This document shows, one piece after another, positions 16,116-24,923 of a DNA stretch of 64,000 bases (the first letter of the stretch is position 1; each line of letters opens with the position of its first letter). The stretch is from Thermogemmatispora onikobensis. Its GTDB lineage: Bacteria > Chloroflexota > Ktedonobacteria > Ktedonobacterales > Ktedonobacteraceae. The stretch is taken from contig NZ_BDGT01000013.1 of assembly GCF_001748285.1 (NCBI RefSeq), forward strand, positions 1 through 64,000, written 5' to 3'. The position numbers and the translations under genes were made by a program. Under the pieces are notes generated by a model, which worked only from the letters and a program-made list of their open reading frames with translations, did no database searches and was not told the DNA's origin.

Positions 16116-19100
16116 CTACGGGATGGCCTCGATCCGCACGCATCCCTGGCCTGGCATCAGGCGCACACCCAGACGGCGACTGATGCGCCAGAGCGCCTCA
16201 TAGACGGCGTCGGCGATATCCGTGTCCTGGAGTAGCCCCGTCAGCGTCTGCAGGGTCTCCTGATCCTGGGCGAGCTGCCCGAGCGCCTCCGCCAGGGCAC
16301 GGCGCAAGTACTTGTCTTCCTCCTCGCGACAGAGCAGATGCAGCAGCTGCGGCACAATCGAACGCTCGCCCAGCTGCCCCAGCGTATGGGCGATAGTGCA
16401 GCGCACCGGCAGCTCAACCTCCTGATCGCTCAGCAGCGCCAGTAAGTAGGGTCCCACGCTGCGCTCACCCAAATTGCCCAGCGTACGGGCGATCGCTTCC
16501 CGCATCCAGGAGCCGCGCCGCCGATCAGCCAGCAGCGTCAACAATTGCGGCACCACCCAGCGCTCGCCCAAATGGCCCAAAGCCCCGGCGATCGCCTCCC
16601 GCACCGGCAGCTCAACCTCTTCATCGGCCAGCAGCTGCAGCAGCAAAGGAATGACCGAACGCTCTCCCAGGTAACCCAGCACCACCGCAATAGCATGACG
16701 TACCGAACGGTCGATATATTCATTGTCAAGCAGGCCCAAGAGCTGGGGAATCAGGCTGCGCTCGCCCAGGCGGGCCAGAGCCGCCGCAATCGCATGGCGC
16801 AGCGGCAGTGGCAGGCGTTCGTCGGCGAGCAGACGCAGCAGCTGGGGAGCAACAGAGCGCTCGCCAAGCTGACCCAGGGCTGCCGCCAGCGTATGGCGCA
16901 GCGACAGTGGCAGGCGCTCATCGATCAGCAGGGCCAATAGCTGAGGGGCGACGGAACGCTCGCCGAGTTGACCCAGCGTCGCCGCAATCGCATCACGCAC
17001 CGAGGGATCAACCCCTTCATCCGTTACCAGGCGAAGCAGCTGGGGCGCAATGGAACGCTCCCCCAGGTAGCCCAGAGCGTGAGCGATGGCATAGCGCACC
17101 GAAGGGTCAATCCCCTCATCGGAGAGCAGGCGCAAAAGATGAGGAACAATCGAACGCTCCCCGAGCCGCCCCAGGGCATTCGCAATGGCATAGCGCACCG
17201 AAGCATCGAGCTGCTCATCGACCAGCAGATGCACGAGTGGCAGGGCCAGCGAGCGCTCCCCAAGCTGCCCCAGAGCATCGGCGATGGCATCCCGTACCTG
17301 AACATCGACCCCCTCGTCAGCCAGCAGATGCAAGAGGCCCATGTTGACCCACTCGCCACCGACCTCTGCCAGCACCTCTGCACTGTTGCGCCGGTCCAGC
17401 GGATAAGGCGTCGCGGTCAGCAAGGCAAAGAGACGACTGATGACTTCCTGGCGCAGACCACTCTCGCGCATCGTCGGACGCATCGCCAGGCAGCGCCCCG
17501 CTAACAAGAGATTGGTATGGAAGAGATCGTCACTGGAACGCCGCCGCCCACCATTGCCAAGCAAATGCTGGAGCAGCGGGCTGATATCGCTGACTCGCCC
17601 CGCATAGAGCAGAATCACCTCCTCCCACCAGGGATTACCGCGCCGTTTAATCAGCTCCGATAGCTTTCCATGCTCCACTGCATAGAGAGCACTCAAATAC
17701 TCCTGTAACGTCAAATGGAGAAATCCGTACCAGCCGCGAGCCTGCTCCTTCAAAAGAGTATGCTGCCCGATGATCTCGCTGAAGATCTCCTGACTCTGTT
17801 CAGGATCGAGGCCGATAGTCGGCAAGAAGCGAGCGATTTCCTGTAACAGCTCATCCTCGGGAAAGTAGCGCTGGCCGCGCAAGTGGAAATGCCAGGCGAT
17901 AGCCTCCAGCAACTGCAGCTTGTGCTGAGGTAAAAATTGACTGTGGCGATGAATATCGCGGCTGCTATCCCAACGTGTCAGCAGCGTCTCCACGCAGCGT
18001 CGATAGAGTTCTACACGTCGATCTGGTAGATCCAGCTGCTCTTCGTAGAGCAGGACGATCAGCGAGAGCAGCAGCGGATTGCCGGCCAGGGCCTGGACAC
18101 GAGGGCTGCGTTCGAGACGATAGATCAGATCGTTCGCAGCCTCGGGACCCAGCTGAGAGCCGGTCAGTGCCAGCCAGCGCTGGATGAACTGGCGGATATC
18201 CTCGGGCCGGAAATCGAGGACCTCCAGCTCGCGGAAGCCAGTCAAGCGGCTGCGCTGGTGGTAGCCGGCCTTACGAGCCGTCACCACGATCGGCACCTGG
18301 GGATAGCGCGTTGCCAGCTCTACAATCATCATCACGACAGAACGATAGGTTGACTCAGCCTCCTCTTTATTGGCGCCGGTCAGCGTCTCATCGAGAGCGT
18401 CAAGCAGCAGCAGTGCGCGCCCTTCCTGCAGGCGCGAGTGCATTAACGCCAGCGCAGCCGTGCGAGGAATGCGATAACGCTCCTCCCAGGTCCGCGCAGC
18501 AAATTGAATAATATCGATATGATGAGACGTAGCGGTGGGGCTGGCGGAGACGAAGGTATTCAGCTCGACGAAGATAGGGAGGTCGGGCAGGCCCTCGAGT
18601 TGGCCAGAGAGCGAGCGCAAAGCCAGATACTTCAGGAGGGTTGTCTTGCCGGCCCCGGGGTCGCCCAGCACCACGCTACGGCGATAGCGGCGAATAGCCT
18701 CATCCGGGTCGAGCGTCGAGGCCGTCTGGCTATCGCAATAGCGATGGCCCCTGCGGCAGAGGTCGACGAGATCACCGTTCAACTGCCATGTGTAGCGCTC
18801 CTCATCGAGCTGGTAGCCTGGGCGGGTCTCCTCGTGCAGGCGCACACGGATATAGAGATCGAGCAGGTTGATAGGAAGGTTCATATCAAGGATCTGAAGA
18901 TGAGTCAAGCGGGGATCAACCCGTAGCCCTGCTCGATACTGCTCAAGCGTCTGGCGCAGACAGCGAGCAGAGAGCCGCTGGCGCCAGGCGTTGGCCTCAT
19001 CCTCGCCCTGAGAGGCGCGCAAGCGTCCCAGATAGAGATTCACAGCGGCAGGGATAGCGGCGGCCAGCACAGCCCCCGCCAGAGAGATGAAAGCCACCAC

Positions 19101-19319
19101 GATTGGTGTATTTTCCCACCAGGCGCCGCTACTTGGGGAGCCAGCGAGCAGAGCCACCGCCATCAGCCCTGGCGCTGTCCGAGCGCCTACCGACTGTGCG
19201 GGCCCGCCGGAGGAAAGCGCACCTGGAACAGCGATGGAGCAGCCGACGAAGAGCGCCGAGGCCAGAACCATCGTCCCCATTGTTGCCGTTGCCAGAAGGC
19301 GAAGAGAGCGGGCACACAT
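16116..19319 (-). CDS. Membrane-anchored NACHT ATPase with C-terminal HEAT repeats
   Basis: About 1067 residues. Two hydrophobic segments lie at ~8-30 and ~71-98, which would place the rest in the cytoplasm. A NACHT-type STAND ATPase follows: Walker A 'GDPGAGKTT' at 219-227, Walker B 'LLLLDALDE', and the sensor region 'IVVTARKAGYH'. Residues ~690-1040 are HEAT units of 33 residues, ten of them starting 'GER(S/W)' followed by hydrophobics and 'LL.LL.DE'. The ATG at 19319 has a GAGGAC site; the frame is open further up to 19715, but that stretch is unlike protein. Bacterial NACHT proteins include anti-phage sensors and transcription regulators, and a defence or signalling role is inference. It is convergent with priA, with 20 bp between stops. 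Confidence 0.85.
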   Translation of the reverse strand: MCARSLRLLATATMGTMVLASALFVGCSIAVPGALSSGGPAQSVGARTAPGLMAVALLAGSPSSGAWWENTPIVVAFISLAGAVLAAAIPAAVNLYLGRLRASQGEDEANAWRQRLSARCLRQTLEQYRAGLRVDPRLTHLQILDMNLPINLLDLYIRVRLHEETRPGYQLDEERYTWQLNGDLVDLCRRGHRYCDSQTASTLDPDEAIRRYRRSVVLGDPGAGKTTLLKYLALRSLSGQLEGLPDLPIFVELNTFVSASPTATSHHIDIIQFAARTWEERYRIPRTAALALMHSRLQEGRALLLLDALDETLTGANKEEAESTYRSVVMMIVELATRYPQVPIVVTARKAGYHQRSRLTGFRELEVLDFRPEDIRQFIQRWLALTGSQLGPEAANDLIYRLERSPRVQALAGNPLLLSLIVLLYEEQLDLPDRRVELYRRCVETLLTRWDSSRDIHRHSQFLPQHKLQLLEAIAWHFHLRGQRYFPEDELLQEIARFLPTIGLDPEQSQEIFSEIIGQHTLLKEQARGWYGFLHLTLQEYLSALYAVEHGKLSELIKRRGNPWWEEVILLYAGRVSDISPLLQHLLGNGGRRRSSDDLFHTNLLLAGRCLAMRPTMRESGLRQEVISRLFALLTATPYPLDRRNSAEVLAEVGGEWVNMGLLHLLADEGVDVQVRDAIADALGQLGERSLALPLVHLLVDEQLDASVRYAIANALGRLGERSIVPHLLRLLSDEGIDPSVRYAIAHALGYLGERSIAPQLLRLVTDEGVDPSVRDAIAATLGQLGERSVAPQLLALLIDERLPLSLRHTLAAALGQLGERSVAPQLLRLLADERLPLPLRHAIAAALARLGERSLIPQLLGLLDNEYIDRSVRHAIAVVLGYLGERSVIPLLLQLLADEEVELPVREAIAGALGHLGERWVVPQLLTLLADRRRGSWMREAIARTLGNLGERSVGPYLLALLSDQEVELPVRCTIAHTLGQLGERSIVPQLLHLLCREEEDKYLRRALAEALGQLAQDQETLQTLTGLLQDTDIADAVYEALWRISRRLGVRLMPGQGCVRIEAIP
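16270..17350 (-). repeat. Tandem 99-bp coding repeats (33-aa HEAT units)
   Basis: About eleven units encoded head to tail with a fixed 33-codon period, each carrying 'ALG.LGERS..P.LL.LL.DE....S(V/L)R.AIA'. Uniformity in length and sequence indicates recent expansion. Confidence 0.85.
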
Positions 19320-20023
19320 ACCGTCCTCATTTCTGAGCTTGCGCGCGCTGCATGCGAATAGATACTGCCGCGAGCGGAGAGCTGTGAACCTGGAGTACAC
19401 TTTTGTCGGTATCAAACACATTGGACACATCACCACCTTCGTTTCCCCCGGTGCTGGCGGGCGAAGAGAACAAGGCGGTAGTGCTATGCAATCAAGCCTC
19501 TCTTGCCGCCTGCCACCAGGGGGGAAGAGAGGCAAGGATAAGAGAAGCAAAGTTGGCCCAGGCCCCAGACAGGAGGCTGGCTGTTGCCTGTGACTGCACT
19601 CCTCTTCCTGAGAAGCTGTACTACACTGTGCCAGCAGGCTCACGCGCAACGCTGCAAGAGGTGTATCGAAGGAAGAACGACCCAGGAACAACCCTGTCTG
19701 GAGGCACTGGGGCACCCTGTACCCCGTGGTCTCTCTGCATCCTAGAAAAGAGAATAGTTGTTAGTTTGTCATCTGTCAAAATAATTCCGCTATATGGAAC
19801 TATTCACCATTATTATGGATCTGTTTTGAAAAAGACACTCTTTATAATCTGATCAATAAGAATGAGATTAGCTAAAGAATCATTCGAAAGCTCTGAAGAA
19901 CAGGAAGATGGTGCTGTTCCTGACGCTGTCCAGGAACAGCACCAACGTGAGGTCATGATCCCCGGGCCAGGCGAGCGAAAGCGTTCCTGCGCATGGCGGG
20001 GGAAGGGGCGAAGAGGAAGGTCC
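19320..20023. other. Intergenic region upstream of NACHT gene
   Basis: About 700 bp between two minus-strand genes. 19320-19735 is GC-rich without a credible gene. 19740-19885 is an AT-rich island. The hairpin at 19910-19943 is listed separately. Open frames here lack ribosome sites or recognisable protein character. Confidence 0.5.
19910..19943 (-). terminator. 13-bp perfect hairpin downstream of first sedolisin gene
   Basis: GGTGCTGTTCCTG and its exact complement flank an 8-base loop. It lies ~80 bp past the sedolisin stop on the minus strand. There is no T-tract, so it is either a factor-dependent end or an mRNA-stabilising stem. Confidence 0.5.
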
Positions 20024-21418
20024 TCAGCGGGAGTGGGAGAGCAGCGGACGCATCGGGGCGGAGGAAGGTGGTTGGATCAGCAAAGGAAGCAGCTTGGCCA
20101 CGCGCGGTGTCCCCAGACCGGTCACAGCGTCCCAGCCGGCGCCAGCGCTATAGCCCTGGATGGCGACAGCGTTGCCCTGCCCATCCTGGCCGACAAAGGT
20201 ATTGTCGCCCGAGGTAACATCGTGGAAAGCCTGCGTATAGAGATTCGAGCGTCCGATCGCGTAGAGGGCCGGGTTCAGATTGCCCAGGCGGTGGCCGGCC
20301 AGTTGATCGGCCAGGGCGGCGATACCGGCCCACTGGGGTGAGCCAGCGCTCGTACCACCAAAGCGGAAGACCAGATCTTCGCCCTCGCCCGATGAACTCC
20401 AGACCACCAGCACGCCGCTATCGATGCCGGCGTTAAAGGCCACATCCGGCAGGCCGCGGTAGCCGCCGATCTGGGCAACCCCATTCTGGTAATCTGGCCG
20501 GGGATAGATGGTGCTGAAGCCCCCACCGCTGGCCGCCTGATACTGTGGCTCATCCCAGGCTTCCTCGCCCTGATAGCTCCCCTGCGTGCCGTTCGCTTCC
20601 AGCAGCGTCCCGCCGACTGCCGTCACCAGCGGATCGCTGGCCGGCGAAGAGACACTCAGGAAGTAGGAGTTGCCGTCGCAGGTATACTGAGCCGCGCCCT
20701 GATCACCCGAGGCCGCAAAGAGCGTCATACCTTGCGCCACCGCTTTGGAGAACAGCTCATGCTCCTGCTTGAGCAACTCGGGATCGACGCAGCTCTCACC
20801 TTCACCAAAGCTCTGCGAGATGATATCGCCCAGATTATGCTCGACCGCGTAGCGCGTCGCGTTCAGCACATCGATGTCCTGGTTGGACTTAGCCAGCACC
20901 AGGGTGATCGCTGCATCTGGGGCGATAGCATGGGCCCATTCAACATCAAGGCTGATCTCTGCGGCCCAGCCGACCTGCGTGCTGTCGAAGGAATTGAAAG
21001 GAGGCAGGCCATCGGGCGCCACAATGTTGAAGCTGGGCGGGTCCGGCAAACCGAAGAGCGTATCGAAGGTGTGCAGGTCATGGCGGATCGTCGGACTTTG
21101 GTAGGCGTCGATGATCACGATGGTGTGCCCTTTCCCGGTGATCCCCTTGGCCAGGACAGGGGCAACCTCGTAGGCAGCCTGAATCTGCTTCGGCCCAAAG
21201 CAGGTCGCCGGATTCGTGGTCTGGCACGGGAAGGTGCGGTCCTTGTTCACCGCGCCGGCGTAGATGTACTCGGGCCGGTTGATCACATAGTGCGGTTTGG
21301 CCGCCTGAACGATCTGATTGGCGTAGAAGTGGATCAGCGTCCCTACCAGTAAGCCACACAGGACGATGGCGGTGGCAACCAGGTGCGGCAGCCAGCGCGT
21401 AATGGGGGTTCTCTCCAT
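20024..21418 (-). CDS. S53 (sedolisin/kumamolisin) family serine-carboxyl peptidase 1
   Basis: A 464-residue acid-active endopeptidase. An N-terminal membrane anchor or signal lies at ~8-35. The mature catalytic domain starts around residue 70. The Glu/Asp pair is Glu154 and Asp158 in 'EISLDVEW', the oxyanion Asp239 is in 'SGDQGA', and nucleophile Ser357 is in 'GGTSAGSPQ'. The calcium-site end is 'FHDVTSGDN...GWDAVTGLGTP'. The ~180-residue activation propeptide typical of S53 zymogens is missing. The ATG at 21418 follows a perfect AAGGAGGT at ten bases, so the track start at 21511 is not used. It is adjacent to a close paralogue in the same orientation; both are probably secreted nutrient proteases. 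Confidence 0.93.
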   Translation of the reverse strand: MERTPITRWLPHLVATAIVLCGLLVGTLIHFYANQIVQAAKPHYVINRPEYIYAGAVNKDRTFPCQTTNPATCFGPKQIQAAYEVAPVLAKGITGKGHTIVIIDAYQSPTIRHDLHTFDTLFGLPDPPSFNIVAPDGLPPFNSFDSTQVGWAAEISLDVEWAHAIAPDAAITLVLAKSNQDIDVLNATRYAVEHNLGDIISQSFGEGESCVDPELLKQEHELFSKAVAQGMTLFAASGDQGAAQYTCDGNSYFLSVSSPASDPLVTAVGGTLLEANGTQGSYQGEEAWDEPQYQAASGGGFSTIYPRPDYQNGVAQIGGYRGLPDVAFNAGIDSGVLVVWSSSGEGEDLVFRFGGTSAGSPQWAGIAALADQLAGHRLGNLNPALYAIGRSNLYTQAFHDVTSGDNTFVGQDGQGNAVAIQGYSAGAGWDAVTGLGTPRVAKLLPLLIQPPSSAPMRPLLSHSR

Positions 21419-21781
21419 GAGAATCGTGACCTCCTTGTGAGCTAAACGGGACAATGTGCGCCGCAATCGATACCTTGCGGCACCCATCGATCTTAGTGTA
21501 GGAGGACACAACCGCTTTTGAATAGATAAAAACAGTTAAAACATGGTTGAAAGTAATGATGATCTAGTAAATGTTTGAGAGATACAGAGATAGAAATAAG
21601 CCAACGAAGCATGATGGACAGGGGAAGGGAGCGGTGTGAGGGAGGTAAACCGAGGGAGGGTTGGGCAAGAGAAGCTGGGAAGAGCGAAGAGCCGGGCGGC
21701 CCGGGCGAGGGCCGACGTTGCTCCACCTCTTCCCAGCCTGGTTTGATAGCCAGCCAGGCCCCTGGCTGGCCTGTCGTCATC
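21419..21781. other. Spacer between the two sedolisin genes
   Basis: About 360 bp. 21510-21610 is AT-rich and probably carries the promoter of the left sedolisin on the minus strand, though no clear hexamers were fixed. The remainder is GC-rich and non-coding. Confidence 0.45.
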
Positions 21782-23185
21782 TTACAGAGAGCGAGCGCGT
21801 GCCAGATCGCGGCCCGACGTACCGCAGCCGAAAGCCACTAGCAGCGGCAGGAGGTGGGCCACCCGTGGTGTTCCCCAGCCGGTCACGGGGTCCCAGCCCT
21901 TAGCGGCGGAGTAGCCGTTAATGGTCACCGGGTTGCCATTGGCGTCGGTGCCCGTAAAGGTATTGTTCCCCGTCGTAATGTCGTGGAAAGCCTGCCCGTA
22001 GAGCGGCGAATGGCCGATCAGGTAGAAGGCAGGATTGAGGAAGCCCACGCGATGGTGGCCGAACTGATCGGCCAGGGCCGTAATCCCGGCCCACTGAGGC
22101 GAGCCGGCGCTCGTACCGCCGAAGCGGAAGACCAGATCCTGGCCCAGGCCCGACGAACTCCAGACAGCCAGCACACCGCCGTCGACCGCAGCGTTGTAGG
22201 CTACATCGGGCACGCCGCGATAGCGACCGATTCCGGCGGTGCCGACCTGGTAGAATGGCTTCGGATAGACGGTGCTGAAGCCGCCGCCGCTGGCCACCTC
22301 GTACTGTGGCTCATTCCAGGCCGTCTCGCTCTGATAAGCGCCGGTCTGGCCATCGGCGATCAGCTTCGTTCCTCCCACGCCCGTCACCAGAGGATCACTG
22401 GCTGGCGAGCTCGCGCTGAGGAAATACGAATTGCCATCGCACGTCGGCTGAGCCGCTCCCTGGTCGCCTGAAGAAGCAAAGAGCGTGATCCCCTTCAGCG
22501 TGGCCTCCCGGAACAGCTCGTGCTCCTGGCGCAGCAGCTTCGGGTCGACGCAGCTCTCGCCCTCGCCAAAGCTCTGAGAAATGACGTCGCCCAGATTATG
22601 GCGAATCGCGTAGCGCGTCGCGCTGAGGATATCCGTATCCTGATTGGACTTGGCCAGCACCAGCACGATATGGGCGTCGGGAGCAATAGCGTGGGCCCAC
22701 TCCACATCAAGCGTGATCTCGCCCGCCCAGCTTACCTGGTTCGCATCGTTTGGATCGAAGGGAGTCAATCCATCCGGTGCAATGATGGTGAAAGGTGGGT
22801 CGGGCAACCCGAAGATAGAGTCGAAGGTCTGCAGATCGTGGGCGATGGTGGGACTCTGGTAGGCGTCAATAATAACGATCGAGCGTCCTTTTCCTGTAAT
22901 CCCTTTATTCAGGATCGGGGTGATCTCATATGCCTCGCGAATCTGCTTGGGGCCGTAGCAGTTGGGCGGCGTGGTCGTCTGGCAGCGGAAGGTCGTATCG
23001 CTGCGAGCAACACCAACATACTCGTACTGCGGACGCACTACGGCGAAGCCATGTACGCCGCGAGCCGTCAGTGCTGCCGCACTTGTTCCCCCGCTCAGAC
23101 CAAGGCTGAGCGCCAGCATGGCGCAGACCGCCACTGCGGTAATGAGCAGGCGCGAGAGCCGACGGACGAGAGCTAGATCGTTCAT
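21782..23185 (-). CDS. S53 (sedolisin/kumamolisin) family serine-carboxyl peptidase 2
   Basis: A 467-residue paralogue of the neighbour at 20024-21418, sharing the same landmarks: 'EITLDVEWAHAIAPDAHI', 'SSGDQGAAQPTCDG', 'GGTSAGSPQWAG' and 'HDITTGNNTF...GWDPVTGWGTP'. A hydrophobic N-terminal segment ('LLITAVAVCAMLALSLGLSGGTSAAAL') looks like a cleavable signal peptide, unlike the more anchor-like segment of paralogue 1. It also lacks the S53 propeptide. The ATG at 23185 is preceded by AAGGGGGTC at about eight bases. The tandem arrangement and high similarity indicate gene duplication. It has its own promoter candidate at 23285-23314. Confidence 0.93.
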   Translation of the reverse strand: MNDLALVRRLSRLLITAVAVCAMLALSLGLSGGTSAAALTARGVHGFAVVRPQYEYVGVARSDTTFRCQTTTPPNCYGPKQIREAYEITPILNKGITGKGRSIVIIDAYQSPTIAHDLQTFDSIFGLPDPPFTIIAPDGLTPFDPNDANQVSWAGEITLDVEWAHAIAPDAHIVLVLAKSNQDTDILSATRYAIRHNLGDVISQSFGEGESCVDPKLLRQEHELFREATLKGITLFASSGDQGAAQPTCDGNSYFLSASSPASDPLVTGVGGTKLIADGQTGAYQSETAWNEPQYEVASGGGFSTVYPKPFYQVGTAGIGRYRGVPDVAYNAAVDGGVLAVWSSSGLGQDLVFRFGGTSAGSPQWAGITALADQFGHHRVGFLNPAFYLIGHSPLYGQAFHDITTGNNTFTGTDANGNPVTINGYSAAKGWDPVTGWGTPRVAHLLPLLVAFGCGTSGRDLARARSL

Positions 23186-23593
23186 CGATGTCTGACCCCC
23201 TTTTTTAAAACATAGTGCCTTAAGACAGTAGAGAAAACTCGTGCCTGGTGCGGATAGAGGGGAATAGGAATGGCACCCGCTTATAGTATACATGGTCTTC
23301 CAGCTTTTTTTGAAGAGGAACAGGTTGATAGAAGGTAAAGATCTAGCTTAAGAAATCTAAACATATAGCGCTTCTTTGCCTGCTCGCCTGCTTAAGCGTG
23401 GAATCATCTCTAGCGGCGGATCAGCCGCCCTGTTGCGCTTCACTCTTGCTGTAAAGTCGTTGTCGAAGTCAAAGGCCCGCCACCACGGTGACTGCGTCAC
23501 CTTCTCGCCAGGCCGCTCGTATACTGAAAAAGAAGAGGAAAAGCAAAGCAGCATCACCCAGATGAGGAAGGAAGGAAGGAAGGAGAGATTGCC
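23186..23593. other. Divergent intergenic region
   Basis: About 400 bp between sedolisin 2 (minus) and the surface-protein gene (plus). It contains the minus-strand promoter candidate below, and an AAGGA-repeated ribosome site at 23570-23585 for the plus-strand gene. A TATACT at 23520-23525 may be that gene's -10, but has a poor -35. Confidence 0.5.
23285..23314 (-). promoter_or_regulatory. Promoter candidate of sedolisin 2
   Basis: Minus strand TTCAAA (23309-23314), 18 bp, TATACT (23285-23290). Leader to the ATG is ~95 nt. Confidence 0.4.
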
Positions 23594-24481
23594 ATGACCG
23601 GCTCACTGGAGAAACCATCGTTGAGAGAGTCGCGGCCTGGTGAGGAAAGTGCAGGTGGGTCGGAGCCGCGCCACCTCGCTGCTGTCGGCGAGGAAGCGGT
23701 ACCCACGGAGAAGAGAAAGAAAGTGGAGGAAGAGATTCCCGCCCGAACAGTCTCCACTGCCGCCGAGGGTGACGGGCGAGAGCAGCAAGCGCTGGTCGTA
23801 CCATCGCCCGATGCTATGGCGGCTGATCACCGTGAAGATACTCTTCCATTGGAGCGCCCTCCCCAGGACAGTGCAGGGCCGCAGGCGGCGTTCTATAGCG
23901 CGCCAACGCTGCCGGTGCTGCCGCACGGGTCATCCTCTGGTGCTCAGCGCTCCCAGGGCTGGCGCGGGCCAGGACCGCATCAGAGGGCCACTCAAAGAAC
24001 AGCGGCTGATCCCCCTTTCAAGAAGCTCTGGATAGGGACGCTCATCGCCTCTTTGCTTCTGCTACTGGTGAGTGTCAGCCTCCTGGTCTATCTTTTAGGG
24101 GTATTGGCGGCGCGTGAGGGGCTTACTCCGGCCTCGCTTCTTTCGGCCACTGCCAGTGGCAAGCTGGCAGGAACCCAAGGCGGACAGGGCGGCGCGGCTA
24201 TCGAGCTGGCCCTCTTTCCTCAGAGTTTTAGCCCGGCCAACTGTCTTCCCGATAACGGTTATCGCTGCACGGCCACACTCATGGCCAGTGGGCCGGCGGG
24301 CAGTGTGCGCTGGCAAGCCTGGTCCCAGGGCGTCGCCGCCCGCTTTAATCCCGCCAGTAGCAGCATTGAGCCAGGGCAACAGCAGCAGGTGATTATCTAT
24401 CTCCCCGCGACCTGTCCAGCCTCGGGAAAACTCATCTTCTCCTGGAATAATCGGCAGCTGAGCGCGCCCTGGCGCTGCTGA
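23594..24481 (+). CDS. Single-TM protein with disordered cytoplasmic part and extracellular β domain
   Basis: 295 residues. Residues 1-140 are charged/Pro-rich and probably disordered. A TM helix lies at ~146-172 ('LIASLLLLLVSVSLLVYLLG'). The C-terminal ~110 residues form an exterior domain with four cysteines and BACON-like wording ('FSPANCLPDNGYRCTATL', 'RFNPASSSIEPGQQQQV', 'LIFSWNNRQLSAPW'). A strong AAGGAAGGAAGGAGAG site precedes the ATG. It has the architecture of the proteins at 5147 and 7264 but no zinc ribbon. Function unknown; paired cysteines suggest disulfides outside the cell. Confidence 0.75.
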   Translation: MTGSLEKPSLRESRPGEESAGGSEPRHLAAVGEEAVPTEKRKKVEEEIPARTVSTAAEGDGREQQALVVPSPDAMAADHREDTLPLERPPQDSAGPQAAFYSAPTLPVLPHGSSSGAQRSQGWRGPGPHQRATQRTAADPPFKKLWIGTLIASLLLLLVSVSLLVYLLGVLAAREGLTPASLLSATASGKLAGTQGGQGGAAIELALFPQSFSPANCLPDNGYRCTATLMASGPAGSVRWQAWSQGVAARFNPASSSIEPGQQQQVIIYLPATCPASGKLIFSWNNRQLSAPWRC

Positions 24482-24626
24482 AGCGTCGCCGCGCCGGGAG
24501 CAGGCTGCCTGCGCAGTTGTGGCCTCTGGCATGAGGGCTGCGTGGCCCCGCTTTGTTGGTTCCCATCCTGTCCCAGCCTGGCCTGAGTCTGGCAGGCTCC
24601 AGGCCAGACCAGGTCAACCACTCGGC

Positions 24627-24923
24627 TCAGCGAGGAAGATCGGGACGCGACTTACGCAGCCGGAGCCAGCCTTTCTCTTTGGGCAGCTCTTCCTGGCTGT
24701 TCTGTCCTTGGGGTTTCAGCCCCATCTGCTCCAGGAACCGAATTCCCGTTTCACTCCACGTGACGCCAGCGGCCAGCTCAATGGCCTGATCGCTGCGTAC
24801 AGGCACCGGGCGATAGCCCGGCGGCGGCTCTGTGACCTGCGGTCCGGGGCGCGACGTCGGCCATTGCGGATACTTCGGCGCCACGGTCGGTACTTGTGAC
24901 GGCTTTACCTTTTCCAGCTCCAT
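24627..24923 (-). CDS. Small Pro-rich hypothetical protein
   Basis: 98 residues. The N-terminal half is rich in Pro ('PQWPTSRPGPQVTEPPPGYRPVP'). It is followed by 'SDQAIELAAGVTWSETGIRFLEQMGL' and a basic C-terminus. AAGGAAGGTGG lies nine bases before the ATG, which supports translation. No family is recognised. It is convergent with the surface-protein gene. Confidence 0.55.
   Translation of the reverse strand: MELEKVKPSQVPTVAPKYPQWPTSRPGPQVTEPPPGYRPVPVRSDQAIELAAGVTWSETGIRFLEQMGLKPQGQNSQEELPKEKGWLRLRKSRPDLPR

Noticed and set aside
16270-17350. Regular 99-bp repeats as a possible CRISPR or satellite
   Set aside because: They keep the reading frame of the NACHT protein and code for HEAT helices.
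19403-19852. 149-residue plus-strand frame upstream of the NACHT gene
   Set aside because: Composition changes mid-frame, no family resemblance and no ribosome site.
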